A stretch of 64,000 nt of DNA from an uncultured Prevotellaceae bacterium (GCA_902774815.1 CACYJV010000024.1:40330-104329); one strand, 5' to 3'; positions 39,715-50,037 are shown, numbered from the stretch's first letter. Notes: generated from the letters alone by a model not told the origin. Made by a program: numbers and translations.

Positions 39715-41349
39715 CTACTCTTGCTCAAGAGCCAGTGTGCGAGTGGGGAGATCGCAAACAGAAGAAGGTCCCCAGTACTGGATTGGGCCAGGATAGGTGT
39801 AGCAGGTGTTGAGAGCCCATTCGTCGCGCTGAGCAGCAAATGCCTTAAAGGGTTTGCCATCGAGTTCGACAAGTGCCTTGCGGATAACAGGTTTCATCTC
39901 ACCATTACGACGCTCCATGTTCATCATCATTGTGATGGGCACACCACCAGCCTTCCACTCATCGGAAGGAGCAGTGGTATTCTTCACGATGGCCATGTAG
40001 CCAGTCTTACCGGCAGCAATGAGCTGAGCGGCGCTGGTACCAAGGGCATAGCAATAGTCTGCATCGAAGTTGGAAGGAGCAGCGCAACGGCCCTCATAGC
40101 CGAAGAAGTGGTGCTGAGCCGAGAACTTGCCGGTGTAGCGGCCTTCCTTCTTCATCTTCTCAAGCTTCTGTGCAACCATTGTGGAGAGCAGCTTCTCGGT
40201 CTCGATGAGCGATACCTGGACGTTTCCGTGCGGGTCGCGGTCGAGGGCGAGCTGGCGTGCCACCTGTGTAGGCAGCGAGTTGAAGACGGCGAGGTTTTCA
40301 TCTGTCAGATGGCTCTTGGCAAAGTCGATCTGCTCAGAACGGCCCATGTCCTTCACCTCAGGCAGAGCGAGCACATCGTTGAGCTGAGCGATAAGTTTCT
40401 TGATGGCAGGGATGAATTCGATAAGACCCTCAGGAATGATGACGGTACCGAAGTTGTTGCCATTGGCAGCACGTGCTGCAACAGCGTTGGCAATATAGCT
40501 GACAATGTCGTCGAGACTCTGGTTCTTAGCTTCAACCTCCTCAGAGATGAGGCAGATGTTCGGCTGCGTCTGAAGGGCGCACTCAAGGGCGATGTGCGAA
40601 GCAGAACGGCCCATGACTTTGATGAAGTGCCAGTACTTGCGGGCAGAGTTGCAGTCGCGCTCGATGTTACCGATGAGTTCAGAGTAGGTCTTACAAGCTG
40701 TGTCGAAGCCAAACGAAGTCTCAATTTGATCGTTCTTCAGGTCACCGTCGATAGTTTTGGGGCAACCAATCACCTGAACGCCATACTGCTTGGCTGCATA
40801 GTACTCGGCCAGTACGCAGGCATTGGTATTAGAGTCGTCGCCACCGATGATAACGATGGCCTTGATGTCGAGTTCACGAATGATCTCAAGACCCTTTTCG
40901 AACTGCTCAACCTTCTCGAGCTTGGTACGGCCAGAACCAATCATGTCGAAACCACCAGTGTTGCGATACTCATCGGCAATCTCGGCTGTGATTTCCATGT
41001 AGTTGTGGTCGACAAGTCCACCAGGACCCAGGATGAAACCGAACAGGCGGTTCTCGGGATTCAGCTTCTTAATGGCATCGAAAAGACCTGTAATGACGTT
41101 GTGACCGCCAGGAGCCTGACCACCACTGAGGATGACACCGACGTTCATCTTCTTCGTGTTAACTTCATCGCCAGGAACAAACTCTACGAGGGGCATTCCG
41201 TAGGTATTGGGGAACAATGCCTTAATTTCCTCCTGATTGCCTACGCTCTGCGTGGGCTCACCTTCCTTTACCTTGACAGCTCCCTGCAATCCTTTCGGAA
41301 GTTTGGGCAGATAAGCTGCACGTTCAATTTGCAAAAGACTTTTTTTCAT
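39715..41349 (-). CDS. pfp: diphosphate-fructose-6-phosphate 1-phosphotransferase
   Basis: 544 residues, the long PPi-dependent form. [20 protein letters not shown] (residues 71-90), [20 protein letters not shown] (near 165-184) and [13 protein letters not shown] (near 195-207) are the family motifs; the GGDD and PKTID.DL residues point to PPi rather than ATP as phosphate donor. It makes fructose 1,6-bisphosphate reversibly in glycolysis. The gene is GC-rich and strongly codon biased; a full-length open frame on the opposite strand is a by-product of that bias. GTAACGTTAC, a perfect palindrome at 41355-41364, lies in its leader. Confidence 0.95.
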   Translation of the reverse strand: MKKSLLQIERAAYLPKLPKGLQGAVKVKEGEPTQSVGNQEEIKALFPNTYGMPLVEFVPGDEVNTKKMNVGVILSGGQAPGGHNVITGLFDAIKKLNPENRLFGFILGPGGLVDHNYMEITAEIADEYRNTGGFDMIGSGRTKLEKVEQFEKGLEIIRELDIKAIVIIGGDDSNTNACVLAEYYAAKQYGVQVIGCPKTIDGDLKNDQIETSFGFDTACKTYSELIGNIERDCNSARKYWHFIKVMGRSASHIALECALQTQPNICLISEEVEAKNQSLDDIVSYIANAVAARAANGNNFGTVIIPEGLIEFIPAIKKLIAQLNDVLALPEVKDMGRSEQIDFAKSHLTDENLAVFNSLPTQVARQLALDRDPHGNVQVSLIETEKLLSTMVAQKLEKMKKEGRYTGKFSAQHHFFGYEGRCAAPSNFDADYCYALGTSAAQLIAAGKTGYMAIVKNTTAPSDEWKAGGVPITMMMNMERRNGEMKPVIRKALVELDGKPFKAFAAQRDEWALNTCYTYPGPIQYWGPSSVCDLPTRTLALEQE

Positions 41350-41538
41350 TGTTTGTAACGTTACTATAATTGACTAATAATTGGATATGCAAACAAAAAT
41401 CACATGCAAATTTACTCTTTTTCAGCGAGATATGGAAAGATTTTGGAAAGAAAACCACTTTTCAAGCACTTTTTTTACTTGAAATGGCTCCATATTCACT
41501 TTTTTTTATTATCTTTGCCCTAACTAAAACATAAAATT
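41350..41538. other. divergent intergenic region upstream of pfp
   Basis: It holds the palindrome GTAACGTTAC (41355-41364), 6 bases upstream of the pfp start, and the promoter of the next gene. No clear TAnnTTTG box was found for pfp; TTTGTTTGCATATC on the minus strand is the nearest candidate. Nothing else was recognised. Confidence 0.5.
41510..41517 (+). promoter_or_regulatory. promoter box of the plsC-ygiQ operon
   Basis: TATCTTTG, 21 bases ahead of the first ATG. The upstream region is T-rich; no unambiguous -33 box is seen. Confidence 0.65.
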
Positions 41539-41811
41539 ATGAGCAACAAGAAAGATTTGAAGCAAGTGATCAACTATGTGTGCGACGAATTGTTTGCTGA
41601 GTGCGTGGCGGCCTCTATGTACAACGGAGCACCTGACACAGAGAATGTTGAATCTCTGTTGCTGAGCATCATTAACTTGAGAAATGACTTCATCAGCCGG
41701 ATTTCACATCCTGAGCCTGGACTGCCTGCAAAGAAGTTCTTCAACGACTTGAAACGCGACTTCCACGAGCAGGTTTCTGAAATTATTGACCACATCAGCA
41801 ACCTCGGGTAA
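41539..41811 (+). CDS. hypothetical protein, 90 residues
   Basis: I do not recognise the family. The protein is small, soluble and helical: LKQVINYVCDELFAECVAAS, NVESLLLSIINLRNDFISRI, FFNDLKRDFHEQVSEIIDHI. It opens an operon, has a promoter 21 bases upstream and ends 2 bases before the acyltransferase start. Strong codon use suggests a real, expressed protein; similar small proteins precede acyltransferase genes in related bacteria as far as I recall. Confidence 0.78.
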   Translation: MSNKKDLKQVINYVCDELFAECVAASMYNGAPDTENVESLLLSIINLRNDFISRISHPEPGLPAKKFFNDLKRDFHEQVSEIIDHISNLG

Positions 41812-41813
41812 TC

Positions 41814-42365
41814 ATGAAAAGCTTCTGCCAATGGCTTTTATACAAGCGCATGGGATGGACGACCAACGTTACTGTTGATCACCCCGACAAATTCATCATC
41901 TGTCTTGCCCCACATACCAGTAACTGGGATTTCCTGTTGGGGCAGCTATACATGCGCGCTGAAGGCATGCACATCAACTTTCTGATGAAGAAAGAATGGT
42001 TCTTCTGGCCCCTCGGCCCCATCTTCCGACGCATGGGTGGCATCCCCGTGTGGCGAACGAAGAAGACAAGCATGACCGACAACCTTGCTGCCGAAGCATC
42101 CAAGGCTGCTACCTTCCGTCTATGCATCACACCAGAAGGAACTCGTTCGTTGAATCCCGACTGGAAGAAAGGTTTCTACTTCATTGCACAAAAGGCAGGA
42201 ATTCCTATCCTGCTCTATGGGCTTGACTATGAACGTCGGCTTATTGAGTGCACAGAGTCCTTTGTGCCGACTGGTGATCTGGAAGGCGACATGAGACACA
42301 TAAAACTATACTTCAAAGACTACAAGGGAAAATATCCCGAGAAATTTACGATCGGAAATATTTGA
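41814..42365 (+). CDS. PlsC-like 1-acyl-glycerol-3-phosphate acyltransferase
   Basis: 183 residues. APHTSNWDFLLG (residues 31-42) contains the catalytic H-x4-D, GGIPVWR (near 75-81) the second motif and ITPEGTRS (near 104-111) the phosphate-binding EGTR. It probably acylates a lysophospholipid or a similar acceptor at the inner membrane. No long membrane span is present. The stop overlaps the TTG start of the next gene by 4 bases. Confidence 0.9.
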   Translation: MKSFCQWLLYKRMGWTTNVTVDHPDKFIICLAPHTSNWDFLLGQLYMRAEGMHINFLMKKEWFFWPLGPIFRRMGGIPVWRTKKTSMTDNLAAEASKAATFRLCITPEGTRSLNPDWKKGFYFIAQKAGIPILLYGLDYERRLIECTESFVPTGDLEGDMRHIKLYFKDYKGKYPEKFTIGNI

Positions 42366-44983
42366 AAGTGCTGAGGAAAACACTTACTGCTATCCTGCTC
42401 ACGGCAGCTACGACACTGGGAGCACAGGAACAGACCACATGGGGCGACATTGACTATCATGGCGCCCCATGGGTGGAGAATGTATCAAAGCCAAACGACA
42501 TTTCAACTGGCTTGCAAGGACGTCATCTATCCATCTGGGCAAGCCACGGACGATACTACGATCAGGAGAAAGGCTTCTGGAAATGGCAGCGTCCTTTTCT
42601 TTTCGGTACCACAGAGGACTTGTTCACACAAACCATCGTTGTCCCTTATCTGATACCCATGCTGGAAAATGCCGGGGCAGTGGTGTTCACTCCACGTGAA
42701 CGCGACTGGCAACGCCATGAGGTGATTGTCGACAACGATGCCACCACGCCATACAACTACCACGAACGCTCTGTCGGACATGACTGGCAGAATACGCCAA
42801 TGCGTGGTTTTGCTTGGCATAGCGGCAGCTACAGCGATGGCGAGAATCCTTTTGAGGCAGGTACAGCCCGTATGGCACGCACCACACGCAAAGCCAAGAA
42901 GGCAAGCACAGTGGCCTACCAACCCACTTTTCCTGAAAAAGGACGCTATGCCGTCTACGTGAGTTACCAGACGTTGCCAAAGAGCATACCCGATGCCACT
43001 TATACCGTCTATCATCAGGGGCAGGCTACAACCTTTAAGGTCAACCAACAGATGGGCGATGGCACATGGGTGTACCTCGGCAGTTTCGATTTCGACAAGG
43101 GCTATAGTGTCGACAACTGTGTTGTTGTGTCGAACCTTAGCAATCACGAAGGCGTGGTGACAACCGATGCCGTTCGGTTCGGAGGCGGAATGGGCAACAT
43201 TACACGTGGTGGTTCAACCAGTGGTTTTGCACGTTCGTTTGAAGGTGCCCGCTACTATGCCCAATGGGCAGGTGCCCCCTATGACGTATACAGTTCAAAG
43301 AATGGAGTGAACGACTATGCTGATGACATCAATGTGCGCTCGCTGATGACCAACTGGCTGGCTGGTGGCTCACCATACGTGCCTAATATGGAAGGCAAGC
43401 GAGTGCCTATAGAGATGACGTTGGCCGTCCATAGCGATGCAGGATATAATCCTGACGGCCAGTCCATCTATGGCCCATTGGCCATCTGCACGACCGACTT
43501 CAACGATGGCAAACTTGGGGCAGGCATCTCACGTGAAGCATCACGAATGTTGGCCGATGAAATTCTGTCAGGTGAGGTCAGCGACCTCAGTCGCACATAC
43601 GGCTCTTGGCCACGTCGTGATTTCTACAACCGAAACTACTCGGAAACGCGTGTGCCAGAAGTGCCATCGGCCATCATTGAGACGCTCTCCCACCAGAGTT
43701 TCCCCGACATGCGCATGGCACAAGATCCTAACTTCCGCTTCACCCTTGCACGTTCAATCTATAAAAGCATCCTACGCCATGTGGCGCGAATGCACAACGA
43801 CAACTATACCGTTCAGCCTCTTGCCCCCAATCATTTCCATATAGAGTTTGTTGGAAAGGACAAGGTGCGTTTGAGTTGGCAAGCCGTTGACGACCGTTTG
43901 GAACGCAGCTCTCATCCCAGTGGTTACAACGTTTATACGGCTGTCGGACATGGCGGTTTTGACAATGGCGAACACGTTCGCCAGAACTCTTTCACCGTGA
44001 AGCTGGAGCCAGGCATTCCCTACCATTTCCGAGTCACAGCCACCAACAATGGTGGCGAGAGCTTCCCCACAGAGGTGCTGTCGGCGACATACGAACCCAA
44101 CGCCCACCATACAGTCCTTATCGTCAATGGATTCCATCGTCTGTCTTCACCAGCCGTTATTGACACCGACTCGTTGCAAGGCTTTGACCTGCAGCAAGAC
44201 TTAGGCGTAAGCTATGGCACGACGGCAGGATGGAGTGGTTATCAGCAATATTTCGACCGTCGTCTCATGGGCATAGAAGGTCCTGGTGGATTAGGCTATT
44301 GCGGCACGGAACTGGCAGGTCAGTACATCGCCGGCAACACTTTTGACTATGTACGTACACATGCCGATGCCATCAGCTCTGCCCATCGCTATAACATCGT
44401 CAGCTGTTCGAGCGAAGCATTGGAAGCTGGCAAAGTCGACATCAAAGACTATGATGCCATCGACCTGGTCCTTGGTCTTGAAAAGACCGACATTACGACT
44501 CGCCATGCACCGTTCTATAAGACCTTCTCAACAAAGATGCAGGACGTGCTCCGCCGATTTACCAACCGTCATGGCCATGTACTCGTAAGTGGTGCTTACA
44601 TTGCCAGCGACATGTTGACAGCTGATGAGCAGTCTTTCATGAGCAATGTTCTGAAAGTGAAGCCTACCATCATCACCAATGAAGACGGCATGGCTGCTTT
44701 GGTACAGAACCGAATAGGAAATATCATGGGCATGGGCATGAAGTTCGACTTCTACAACCACCATTGCGAAGAACATTATGCCGCAACAAGGACAGACATC
44801 CTGCAACCTGCATCGCCAGCCTACTGTGCGCTGCAATATGCCGATGGCAACAGTGCAGCCGTTGCCTACCAAGGACAGGACTACAGGACTTTCTGTATGG
44901 GGTTCCCCATTGAGTGCATCAAAGACAACAAGACTCGCAACAGCATCGTGCGTGGCATCATGCAATTCCTGCTGTCCAAGTAA
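42362..44983 (+). CDS. secreted amidase-like protein with golvesin-type and Fn3 domains
   Basis: 873 residues from TTG 42362 (TTGA overlap with plsC); GTG at 42368 is an alternative. A signal peptide (VLRKTLTAILLTAATTLGAQ) is followed by an amidase-like fold in two parts: LSIWASHGRYYD...TEDLFTQTIVVPYLIPMLENAG (about 56-110) and EMTLAVHSDAGYNPDG...VPSAIIETLSHQSFPDM (about 351-450). Between them lies a golvesin C-terminal-like beta domain (GRYAVYVSYQTLPKSIPDAT, AVRFGGGMGNITRGG). A fibronectin type III domain (KVRLSWQAVDDR...YHFRVTATNNGGES, near 505-580) and a C-terminal alpha/beta domain follow. Such proteins are often called xanthan lyase in Bacteroidota; cleavage of peptidoglycan stem peptides is an inference. 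Confidence 0.82.
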   Translation: MKVLRKTLTAILLTAATTLGAQEQTTWGDIDYHGAPWVENVSKPNDISTGLQGRHLSIWASHGRYYDQEKGFWKWQRPFLFGTTEDLFTQTIVVPYLIPMLENAGAVVFTPRERDWQRHEVIVDNDATTPYNYHERSVGHDWQNTPMRGFAWHSGSYSDGENPFEAGTARMARTTRKAKKASTVAYQPTFPEKGRYAVYVSYQTLPKSIPDATYTVYHQGQATTFKVNQQMGDGTWVYLGSFDFDKGYSVDNCVVVSNLSNHEGVVTTDAVRFGGGMGNITRGGSTSGFARSFEGARYYAQWAGAPYDVYSSKNGVNDYADDINVRSLMTNWLAGGSPYVPNMEGKRVPIEMTLAVHSDAGYNPDGQSIYGPLAICTTDFNDGKLGAGISREASRMLADEILSGEVSDLSRTYGSWPRRDFYNRNYSETRVPEVPSAIIETLSHQSFPDMRMAQDPNFRFTLARSIYKSILRHVARMHNDNYTVQPLAPNHFHIEFVGKDKVRLSWQAVDDRLERSSHPSGYNVYTAVGHGGFDNGEHVRQNSFTVKLEPGIPYHFRVTATNNGGESFPTEVLSATYEPNAHHTVLIVNGFHRLSSPAVIDTDSLQGFDLQQDLGVSYGTTAGWSGYQQYFDRRLMGIEGPGGLGYCGTELAGQYIAGNTFDYVRTHADAISSAHRYNIVSCSSEALEAGKVDIKDYDAIDLVLGLEKTDITTRHAPFYKTFSTKMQDVLRRFTNRHGHVLVSGAYIASDMLTADEQSFMSNVLKVKPTIITNEDGMAALVQNRIGNIMGMGMKFDFYNHHCEEHYAATRTDILQPASPAYCALQYADGNSAAVAYQGQDYRTFCMGFPIECIKDNKTRNSIVRGIMQFLLSK

Positions 44984-45019
44984 AACCATAACAAAAGAAA
45001 TAATCAAACAATTATCACG

Positions 45020-45340
45020 ATGACTTATAAGATTCAAGCTAATGCATCAGGAACACGCTTCATTGAAGTAAGTGACGAACACCTGAAGACCATCGACCAA
45101 TACCAACTGCTGCGTAATCTCACCGACAGCAACGGTATCATTGATGAAGCCGTTCTTGACAAACTGAAGTTTACACTTCGCTCGCTTCTGGAAGCAGAGC
45201 AAGGTGAGAAATCGTTGCTCGACCTGTGTCTCGACGTCGTTTATAACAACAACATGAAGGCTTTCGGTCTTCATCAGCTTGTCCTGCTCTACATTGAATG
45301 GAAAAGCAAAGCAGAGGCTGAGGCTGCAGCTGAACAATAG
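45020..45340 (+). CDS. hypothetical protein, 106 residues
   Basis: The family is not recognised. It is a soluble, helical, acidic protein (LKTIDQYQLLRNLTDSNGII, KLKFTLRSLLEAEQGEKSLL) with an Ala/Glu-rich C-terminus (KAEAEAAAEQ). It lies 36 bases after the amidase-like gene and 36 bases before ygiQ on the same strand, so it is probably co-transcribed. Confidence 0.72.
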   Translation: MTYKIQANASGTRFIEVSDEHLKTIDQYQLLRNLTDSNGIIDEAVLDKLKFTLRSLLEAEQGEKSLLDLCLDVVYNNNMKAFGLHQLVLLYIEWKSKAEAEAAAEQ

Positions 45341-45376
45341 ACGAATACGCAAAAGTAATCCAACGAATAGCGTTTG

Positions 45377-47329
45377 ATGACCTATCAACTGTCCGACTTC
45401 CTGCCCACAACCAAGAAAGAGTGTGAACTGCGAGGATGGGATGAGCTCGACATCATCCTGTTCTCGGGCGATGCCTACGTCGACCATCCGTCGTTCGGTG
45501 CGGCAGTGATAGGTCGTACACTGGAGTCTGCAGGCTATCGAGTAGCTATTGTGCCACAACCTGACTGGCATGGTGACTTCCGCGATTTCAAAAAACTTGG
45601 CCGACCACGTCTGTTCTTTGGCATTGCGCCTGGTGCCATGGATTCCATGGTGAATAAGTACACCGCTGCCAGACGCCTACGGTCGGAAGATGCCTACAGC
45701 CCCGATGGTCGTCACGACTGCAGGCCTGAGTACCCCACGATTGTCTACACCCAAATACTGAAGCAACTCTACCCTGATGTGCCTGTGGTGTTGGGCGGCA
45801 TTGAAGCCAGCATGCGACGCGTCACCCATTATGACTACTGGCAAGACCGACTACGCCCTTGCATTCTTTGCGACTCTGGTGCCGACATCATCACCTATGG
45901 CATGGGCGAGAAAGTGATACTTGCCATTGCCGATGCGTATAATAACAATGTGGATACCAGCGAGTTGCACAACATTCCTCAAATTGTTTATATAGCAAAA
46001 GAAGCCGATGTCGTAGGCGGAATCAACGATAATGACATCGTCTTGCACAGCCATGAAGAATGTCTTCGTGACAAGCGTGCACAAGCTGAGAACTTCCGAC
46101 ATGTGGAAGAACAGTCGAACATGATGCACGCCCACCGACTGCTCCAGCAGATTCCTTCAGTCAAAGGCAACGCTCTCTATGTGGTGGTCAATCCGCCCTA
46201 CCCTCCCTTGACAACTGCTGAGCTGGACGCATCGTTCGACCTGCCTTACACCCGGTTGCCACATCCGAAATATAAAGGCAAGACGATTCCTGCCTATGAG
46301 ATGATCAAGCACTCGGTCAATATCCATCGTGGCTGTTTCGGAGGCTGTGCCTTCTGCACCATCTCCGCTCATCAAGGCAAGTTCATCACATGCCGTTCGA
46401 AGGAAAACATCCTGAAAGAAGTGAAGAAGGTCATTAACATGCCTGATTTCAAAGGTTACCTAAGCGACCTTGGAGGACCTTCGGCCAACATGTATGGCAT
46501 GCATGGGCGCAACCTCAATGCCTGCGAACGCTGCAAACGACCATCGTGCATACACCCTCAGATATGCCCCAACCTGAATACTGACCACTCGAAACTTCTC
46601 GAAATCTATCATGCCATTGATGCCTTGCCTGGCATCAAGAAGAGTTTCATCGGGAGTGGTGTCAGATATGACCTTCTGCTTCATCGGTCAAAGGATGAGC
46701 AGGCAAACGCTGCCGCGCGGCAATATACACGTGAACTCATCACGAGGCATGTGAGTGGTAGGTTGAAGGTAGCACCAGAACATACCAGCGATCGTGTTTT
46801 GCAACTGATGCGTAAGCCATCGTTCCAGCAATTCAGGGATTTCAAGAGAATATTTGACAGCATCTGTCGGGAGGAAGGATTGCGACAGCAAATCATCCCC
46901 TACTTCATATCTTCTCACCCAGGATGCCACGCTGAGGATATGGCTGAATTGGCCGTTATCACCAAGCAATTGGATTTCCACCTGGAACAGGTACAGGACT
47001 TCACACCGACACCCATGACAGTAGCCACCGAGATGTGGTACACGGGCTATAATCCTTATACACTTGAACCTGTATTCTCAGCCAAGACTCCGCGTGAGAA
47101 ACAGGCTCAAAGGCAGTTCTTCTTCTGGTACAAACCAGAGGAACGCCAAGCCATTGAGCGCGAACTGCGGCGTTTGGGACGCCCTGACCTCATTGCTAAG
47201 CTTTACGATCATGCTCCGCAGCCATCTTACAGAACAAACAAATCCAAAGTGAACAGCAAGGACGAACGTGGACAAGGTGGCCCCAGTGCACCTCAGCCTC
47301 ACAAGAAAAAATACAAGAAACGCTATTGA
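45377..47329 (+). CDS. YgiQ family radical SAM protein
   Basis: 650 residues from ATG 45377; the codon before it is TTG. SLTDYLP-like MTYQLSDFLPTTKKECELRG is the family opening, and HRGCFGGCAFCTISAHQGKF (near 315-334) has the C-x3-C-x2-C cluster that binds the 4Fe-4S centre and S-adenosylmethionine. CKRPSCIHPQICPNL may bind a further metal. The C-terminus is basic (HKKKYKKRY). The substrate of this conserved family is unknown to me. It ends the operon; a terminator follows at 10 bases. Confidence 0.93.
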   Translation: MTYQLSDFLPTTKKECELRGWDELDIILFSGDAYVDHPSFGAAVIGRTLESAGYRVAIVPQPDWHGDFRDFKKLGRPRLFFGIAPGAMDSMVNKYTAARRLRSEDAYSPDGRHDCRPEYPTIVYTQILKQLYPDVPVVLGGIEASMRRVTHYDYWQDRLRPCILCDSGADIITYGMGEKVILAIADAYNNNVDTSELHNIPQIVYIAKEADVVGGINDNDIVLHSHEECLRDKRAQAENFRHVEEQSNMMHAHRLLQQIPSVKGNALYVVVNPPYPPLTTAELDASFDLPYTRLPHPKYKGKTIPAYEMIKHSVNIHRGCFGGCAFCTISAHQGKFITCRSKENILKEVKKVINMPDFKGYLSDLGGPSANMYGMHGRNLNACERCKRPSCIHPQICPNLNTDHSKLLEIYHAIDALPGIKKSFIGSGVRYDLLLHRSKDEQANAAARQYTRELITRHVSGRLKVAPEHTSDRVLQLMRKPSFQQFRDFKRIFDSICREEGLRQQIIPYFISSHPGCHAEDMAELAVITKQLDFHLEQVQDFTPTPMTVATEMWYTGYNPYTLEPVFSAKTPREKQAQRQFFFWYKPEERQAIERELRRLGRPDLIAKLYDHAPQPSYRTNKSKVNSKDERGQGGPSAPQPHKKKYKKRY

Positions 47330-47338
47330 AAAAGATTT

Positions 47339-47384
47339 TGCGCCGCCATCTCCATTGCTGGACATGGCGGCGCAGTTCTTTTTG
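47339..47384 (+). terminator. rho-independent terminator after ygiQ
   Basis: TGCGCCGCCAT and ATGGCGGCGCA form an 11 bp stem (47339-47349 with 47364-47374), followed by TTCTTTTT. Confidence 0.88.
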
Positions 47385-47419
47385 GTGGTAGCCTTATCAT
47401 TCCATGGCTAGACGATGCA

Positions 47420-49903
47420 CTATCTAACGTCTATCGAAACGGTCGAGGCCTTCACACGACTATTACTCTTGTCGCGAACCGTCAGTTGCAGTTTGCCAGC
47501 ATGGTCGGCTGCCTGTACCGTCACAACGAGCTTACCATTGAAAAGGCGCATTGTAGGCTCCGTGAACACTTCCGTTGACGTAGCATCACCATTGCATACT
47601 GCACGGAAGCTGCCAGCACCCTTTACCTCAAACGTCAGTTGGTCGTCAGCCATCGGCACCTCTATGCCGCGCTTATCAACCAGAGACACGGTGACATATG
47701 CCAAGTCTTCACCATCGGCCTTCAATGTGTTGCCCTGCTGAGTCCACACATCAAGTTTCAAGGCCGTAGGCTTGCCAGCAGTCCTAACAACTTGTTCTCC
47801 TACTCGATTGTTCTGTTCGTCATAAACCACCACCTTCAACTCGCCTGGCTCGTAACGCACGTTGTTCCAACGCAGGCGATAGCGATCAAAAATGGTTTGA
47901 GGCGTATGTTTCTCGACATTGGCATTGTAAAAGTTCACCTGCTCACTTGTTGTTTTTGTAATCTTTCCCTGCGATTTGCCGTTCACAAACAGTTCTGCCG
48001 TGGGATAGTCTGTATAGCAATAGACAGGCGTCACCTCACCTTCGCGACCTGGCCATGTCCAGTGCGGAAGCAGATGGATAGTGTGCGCGCCGGAATTCCA
48101 TTGCGAACGATACAAGTAGTAGCGGTCCTTGGGTAAGCCAGCAAGGTCACAAATACCGAAGTAACTCGAGCGCGAGGGCCAATAGCCATCATAAGGGGTA
48201 GGTTCGCCCAGATAGTCGAAACCAGTCCAGACAAACTGTCCGATAGTAAAAGGCAGGTCGTCCATAGCCATGAAATCAATCTCTGGCAGATTGCTCCAAG
48301 AACACCACTCCGAATCGTAGCCGTTGCACTGGCCGTCTTCATAGGTCTTATGATTAGAGTATTCAACCGGGAACTTATAGACACCTCGCGAGCTGACCGT
48401 CGAAGCCGTTTCACTTCCGAGCAGGAATCCCTGCGGAAGTCGCTCTATGCCAGGCAGATACTTATGTACGCGATAGTTGAAGCCGGGCACGTCCATTGCT
48501 TGTGCAAAACCTGAACTAAGCGCATTGTCAACACGATCCATACCCTGGGTGACTGGACGCGAGGGGTCGAGAACGTGGCAGATGCCCTGCAGGCGAATAC
48601 TGATCTGGCGACCTTCCTCGCTCCATTGCTCAGGTATCTCATTACCAATCGACCACATTACCAGCGAAGGGTGATTGCGATGATTCAGTACGAGGTTCTC
48701 GACGTCCTTCTCGGCCCACTGGCGGAAGAAGCGAGCATAGCCGTTCTTGCACTTAGGATAAATCCACATATCGAACGATTCGGCCATCACCATCATGCCC
48801 AAGGAGTCGTAGACCTCCATCTGCATTGTCGAGGGCATGTTGTGAGACGTACGGATAGCATCGCAACCCATCTGCTTCAGAATATGCACCTGACGAATGA
48901 GTGCTGCCTTGTTGACGGCTGCACCCAGCGGACCCAGGTCATGGTGCAGACATACACCCTTCAGTTTGCGCGTCTGACCGTTCAATTCAAACCCGTGTTC
49001 CCGGCTGACGCGCACCGTACGAATGCCCGTCTTCACCGTTTTGGCGTCGATAAGCTCACGGTGTTCAGGCGTGCCAGCCTGCCCCAGTTTGTACACGGCA
49101 GCTTTCATATTATATAAATACGGTGTCTCAGGCGACCACAACTGTGGATTTTTAAATGCAAACCGAGCGTAAAACTTGCCATCGGGTTCTATTCGCACGT
49201 CGCCACTTTCAGCCTGACGCCCATCAGGACCTGTCAGCACCATCGAGCCTACCATATTCTCTAAATCACCGACCAACTTTGCCTCTGCCTCTACAATAGC
49301 CTTCTCTTTGTCGATGCTCATCGTGCGGACATATACCGACCACTCGTCAATATGTGTCTTTGAGGTCGTTACCAACTTCACCGGCCGATAAATGCCGCCG
49401 CCTGGATACCAGCGTGAACTCTCCTCAACATTCTTCAGATCGACAGCGATTTGGTTCTCTCCTTTATATAAATAAGGTGTAACGTCGATGCGGAATGCAT
49501 TATAGCCATAAGCCCAATGCCCAGCCTCTTTTCCGTTTACAAAGACAACTGGCTCGCTCATGGCACCGTCGAACACCAGTTCGGCATGACCAGGCAGTTC
49601 GTCTAGCACAACTTTCGTGCGATAATGGCCCTCGCCAATCCAAGGCAAAGCGCCAGAACGACCAGTCTTTTCAGACTTTTCCTTTTCACCATTCTGCTCA
49701 ATGGCGACCACTTGTATATCCCACTTTTTGTCGAAAGGCCCGCTGATGGCCCAGTCGTGAGGAACGGTCACCTGCTCCCACGAATGGTGGTCGCGCGAGA
49801 ACTCCCAGTTACGAATTGTAAGTTCGCTGTGCTTTTGTGCACTTGAAACAATTGGAATAATTCCAATTGCCCACAAAAATAGTTTCAACTTGTTCATGTT
49901 CAA
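47420..49903 (-). CDS. secreted GH2 beta-galactosidase-like enzyme
   Basis: 827 residues. A signal peptide (KLKLFLWAIGIIPIVSSAQ) precedes a GH2 sugar-binding domain (WEQVTVPHDWAISGPFD), an immunoglobulin-like domain and the catalytic barrel: GCDAIRTSHNMPS (near 335-347), MWSIGNEIPEQW with the acid/base Glu, and GSETAST with the probable nucleophile. C-terminal domains (VYCYTDYPTAELFVNGKSQG, then an Ig-like ADDQLTFEVKGAG) are of the DUF4982 type. It probably removes beta-galactosyl or related residues from glycans in the periplasm. It is not accompanied by SusC/SusD genes. Confidence 0.93.
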   Translation of the reverse strand: MNMNKLKLFLWAIGIIPIVSSAQKHSELTIRNWEFSRDHHSWEQVTVPHDWAISGPFDKKWDIQVVAIEQNGEKEKSEKTGRSGALPWIGEGHYRTKVVLDELPGHAELVFDGAMSEPVVFVNGKEAGHWAYGYNAFRIDVTPYLYKGENQIAVDLKNVEESSRWYPGGGIYRPVKLVTTSKTHIDEWSVYVRTMSIDKEKAIVEAEAKLVGDLENMVGSMVLTGPDGRQAESGDVRIEPDGKFYARFAFKNPQLWSPETPYLYNMKAAVYKLGQAGTPEHRELIDAKTVKTGIRTVRVSREHGFELNGQTRKLKGVCLHHDLGPLGAAVNKAALIRQVHILKQMGCDAIRTSHNMPSTMQMEVYDSLGMMVMAESFDMWIYPKCKNGYARFFRQWAEKDVENLVLNHRNHPSLVMWSIGNEIPEQWSEEGRQISIRLQGICHVLDPSRPVTQGMDRVDNALSSGFAQAMDVPGFNYRVHKYLPGIERLPQGFLLGSETASTVSSRGVYKFPVEYSNHKTYEDGQCNGYDSEWCSWSNLPEIDFMAMDDLPFTIGQFVWTGFDYLGEPTPYDGYWPSRSSYFGICDLAGLPKDRYYLYRSQWNSGAHTIHLLPHWTWPGREGEVTPVYCYTDYPTAELFVNGKSQGKITKTTSEQVNFYNANVEKHTPQTIFDRYRLRWNNVRYEPGELKVVVYDEQNNRVGEQVVRTAGKPTALKLDVWTQQGNTLKADGEDLAYVTVSLVDKRGIEVPMADDQLTFEVKGAGSFRAVCNGDATSTEVFTEPTMRLFNGKLVVTVQAADHAGKLQLTVRDKSNSRVKASTVSIDVR

Positions 49904-49928
49904 TTGATGTGAGTCAATAAATATGATA

Positions 49929-49960
49929 CAAAGTTACGATTTTTCACCAATTTCAGCAAA
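49929..49960 (-). promoter_or_regulatory. beta-galactosidase promoter
   Basis: Minus strand: TAACTTTG (49929-49936), 20-base spacer, TTTG (49957-49960); about 25 bases ahead of the start codon. This is an excellent match to the Bacteroidota consensus. Confidence 0.85.
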
Positions 49961-50037
49961 TATTTTGGCTGCTTTCTAAAAAAAACACAATTGTGTGGGC
50001 ACACAGAAAAAATTAACAAAAAAAACTATGATAAAAG

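Noticed and set aside
39721-41358. A 545-codon open frame on the plus strand opposite pfp
   Set aside because: It mirrors pfp over its whole length, encodes a Val/Leu-rich sequence without recognisable domains, and is explained by strong third-position bias of pfp. Its start also lies inside the pfp leader.
41355-41364. GTAACGTTAC palindrome as operator of pfp
   Set aside because: A single 10 bp palindrome with no second copy or neighbouring regulator gene is not enough to call an operator; it is mentioned only in the region description.
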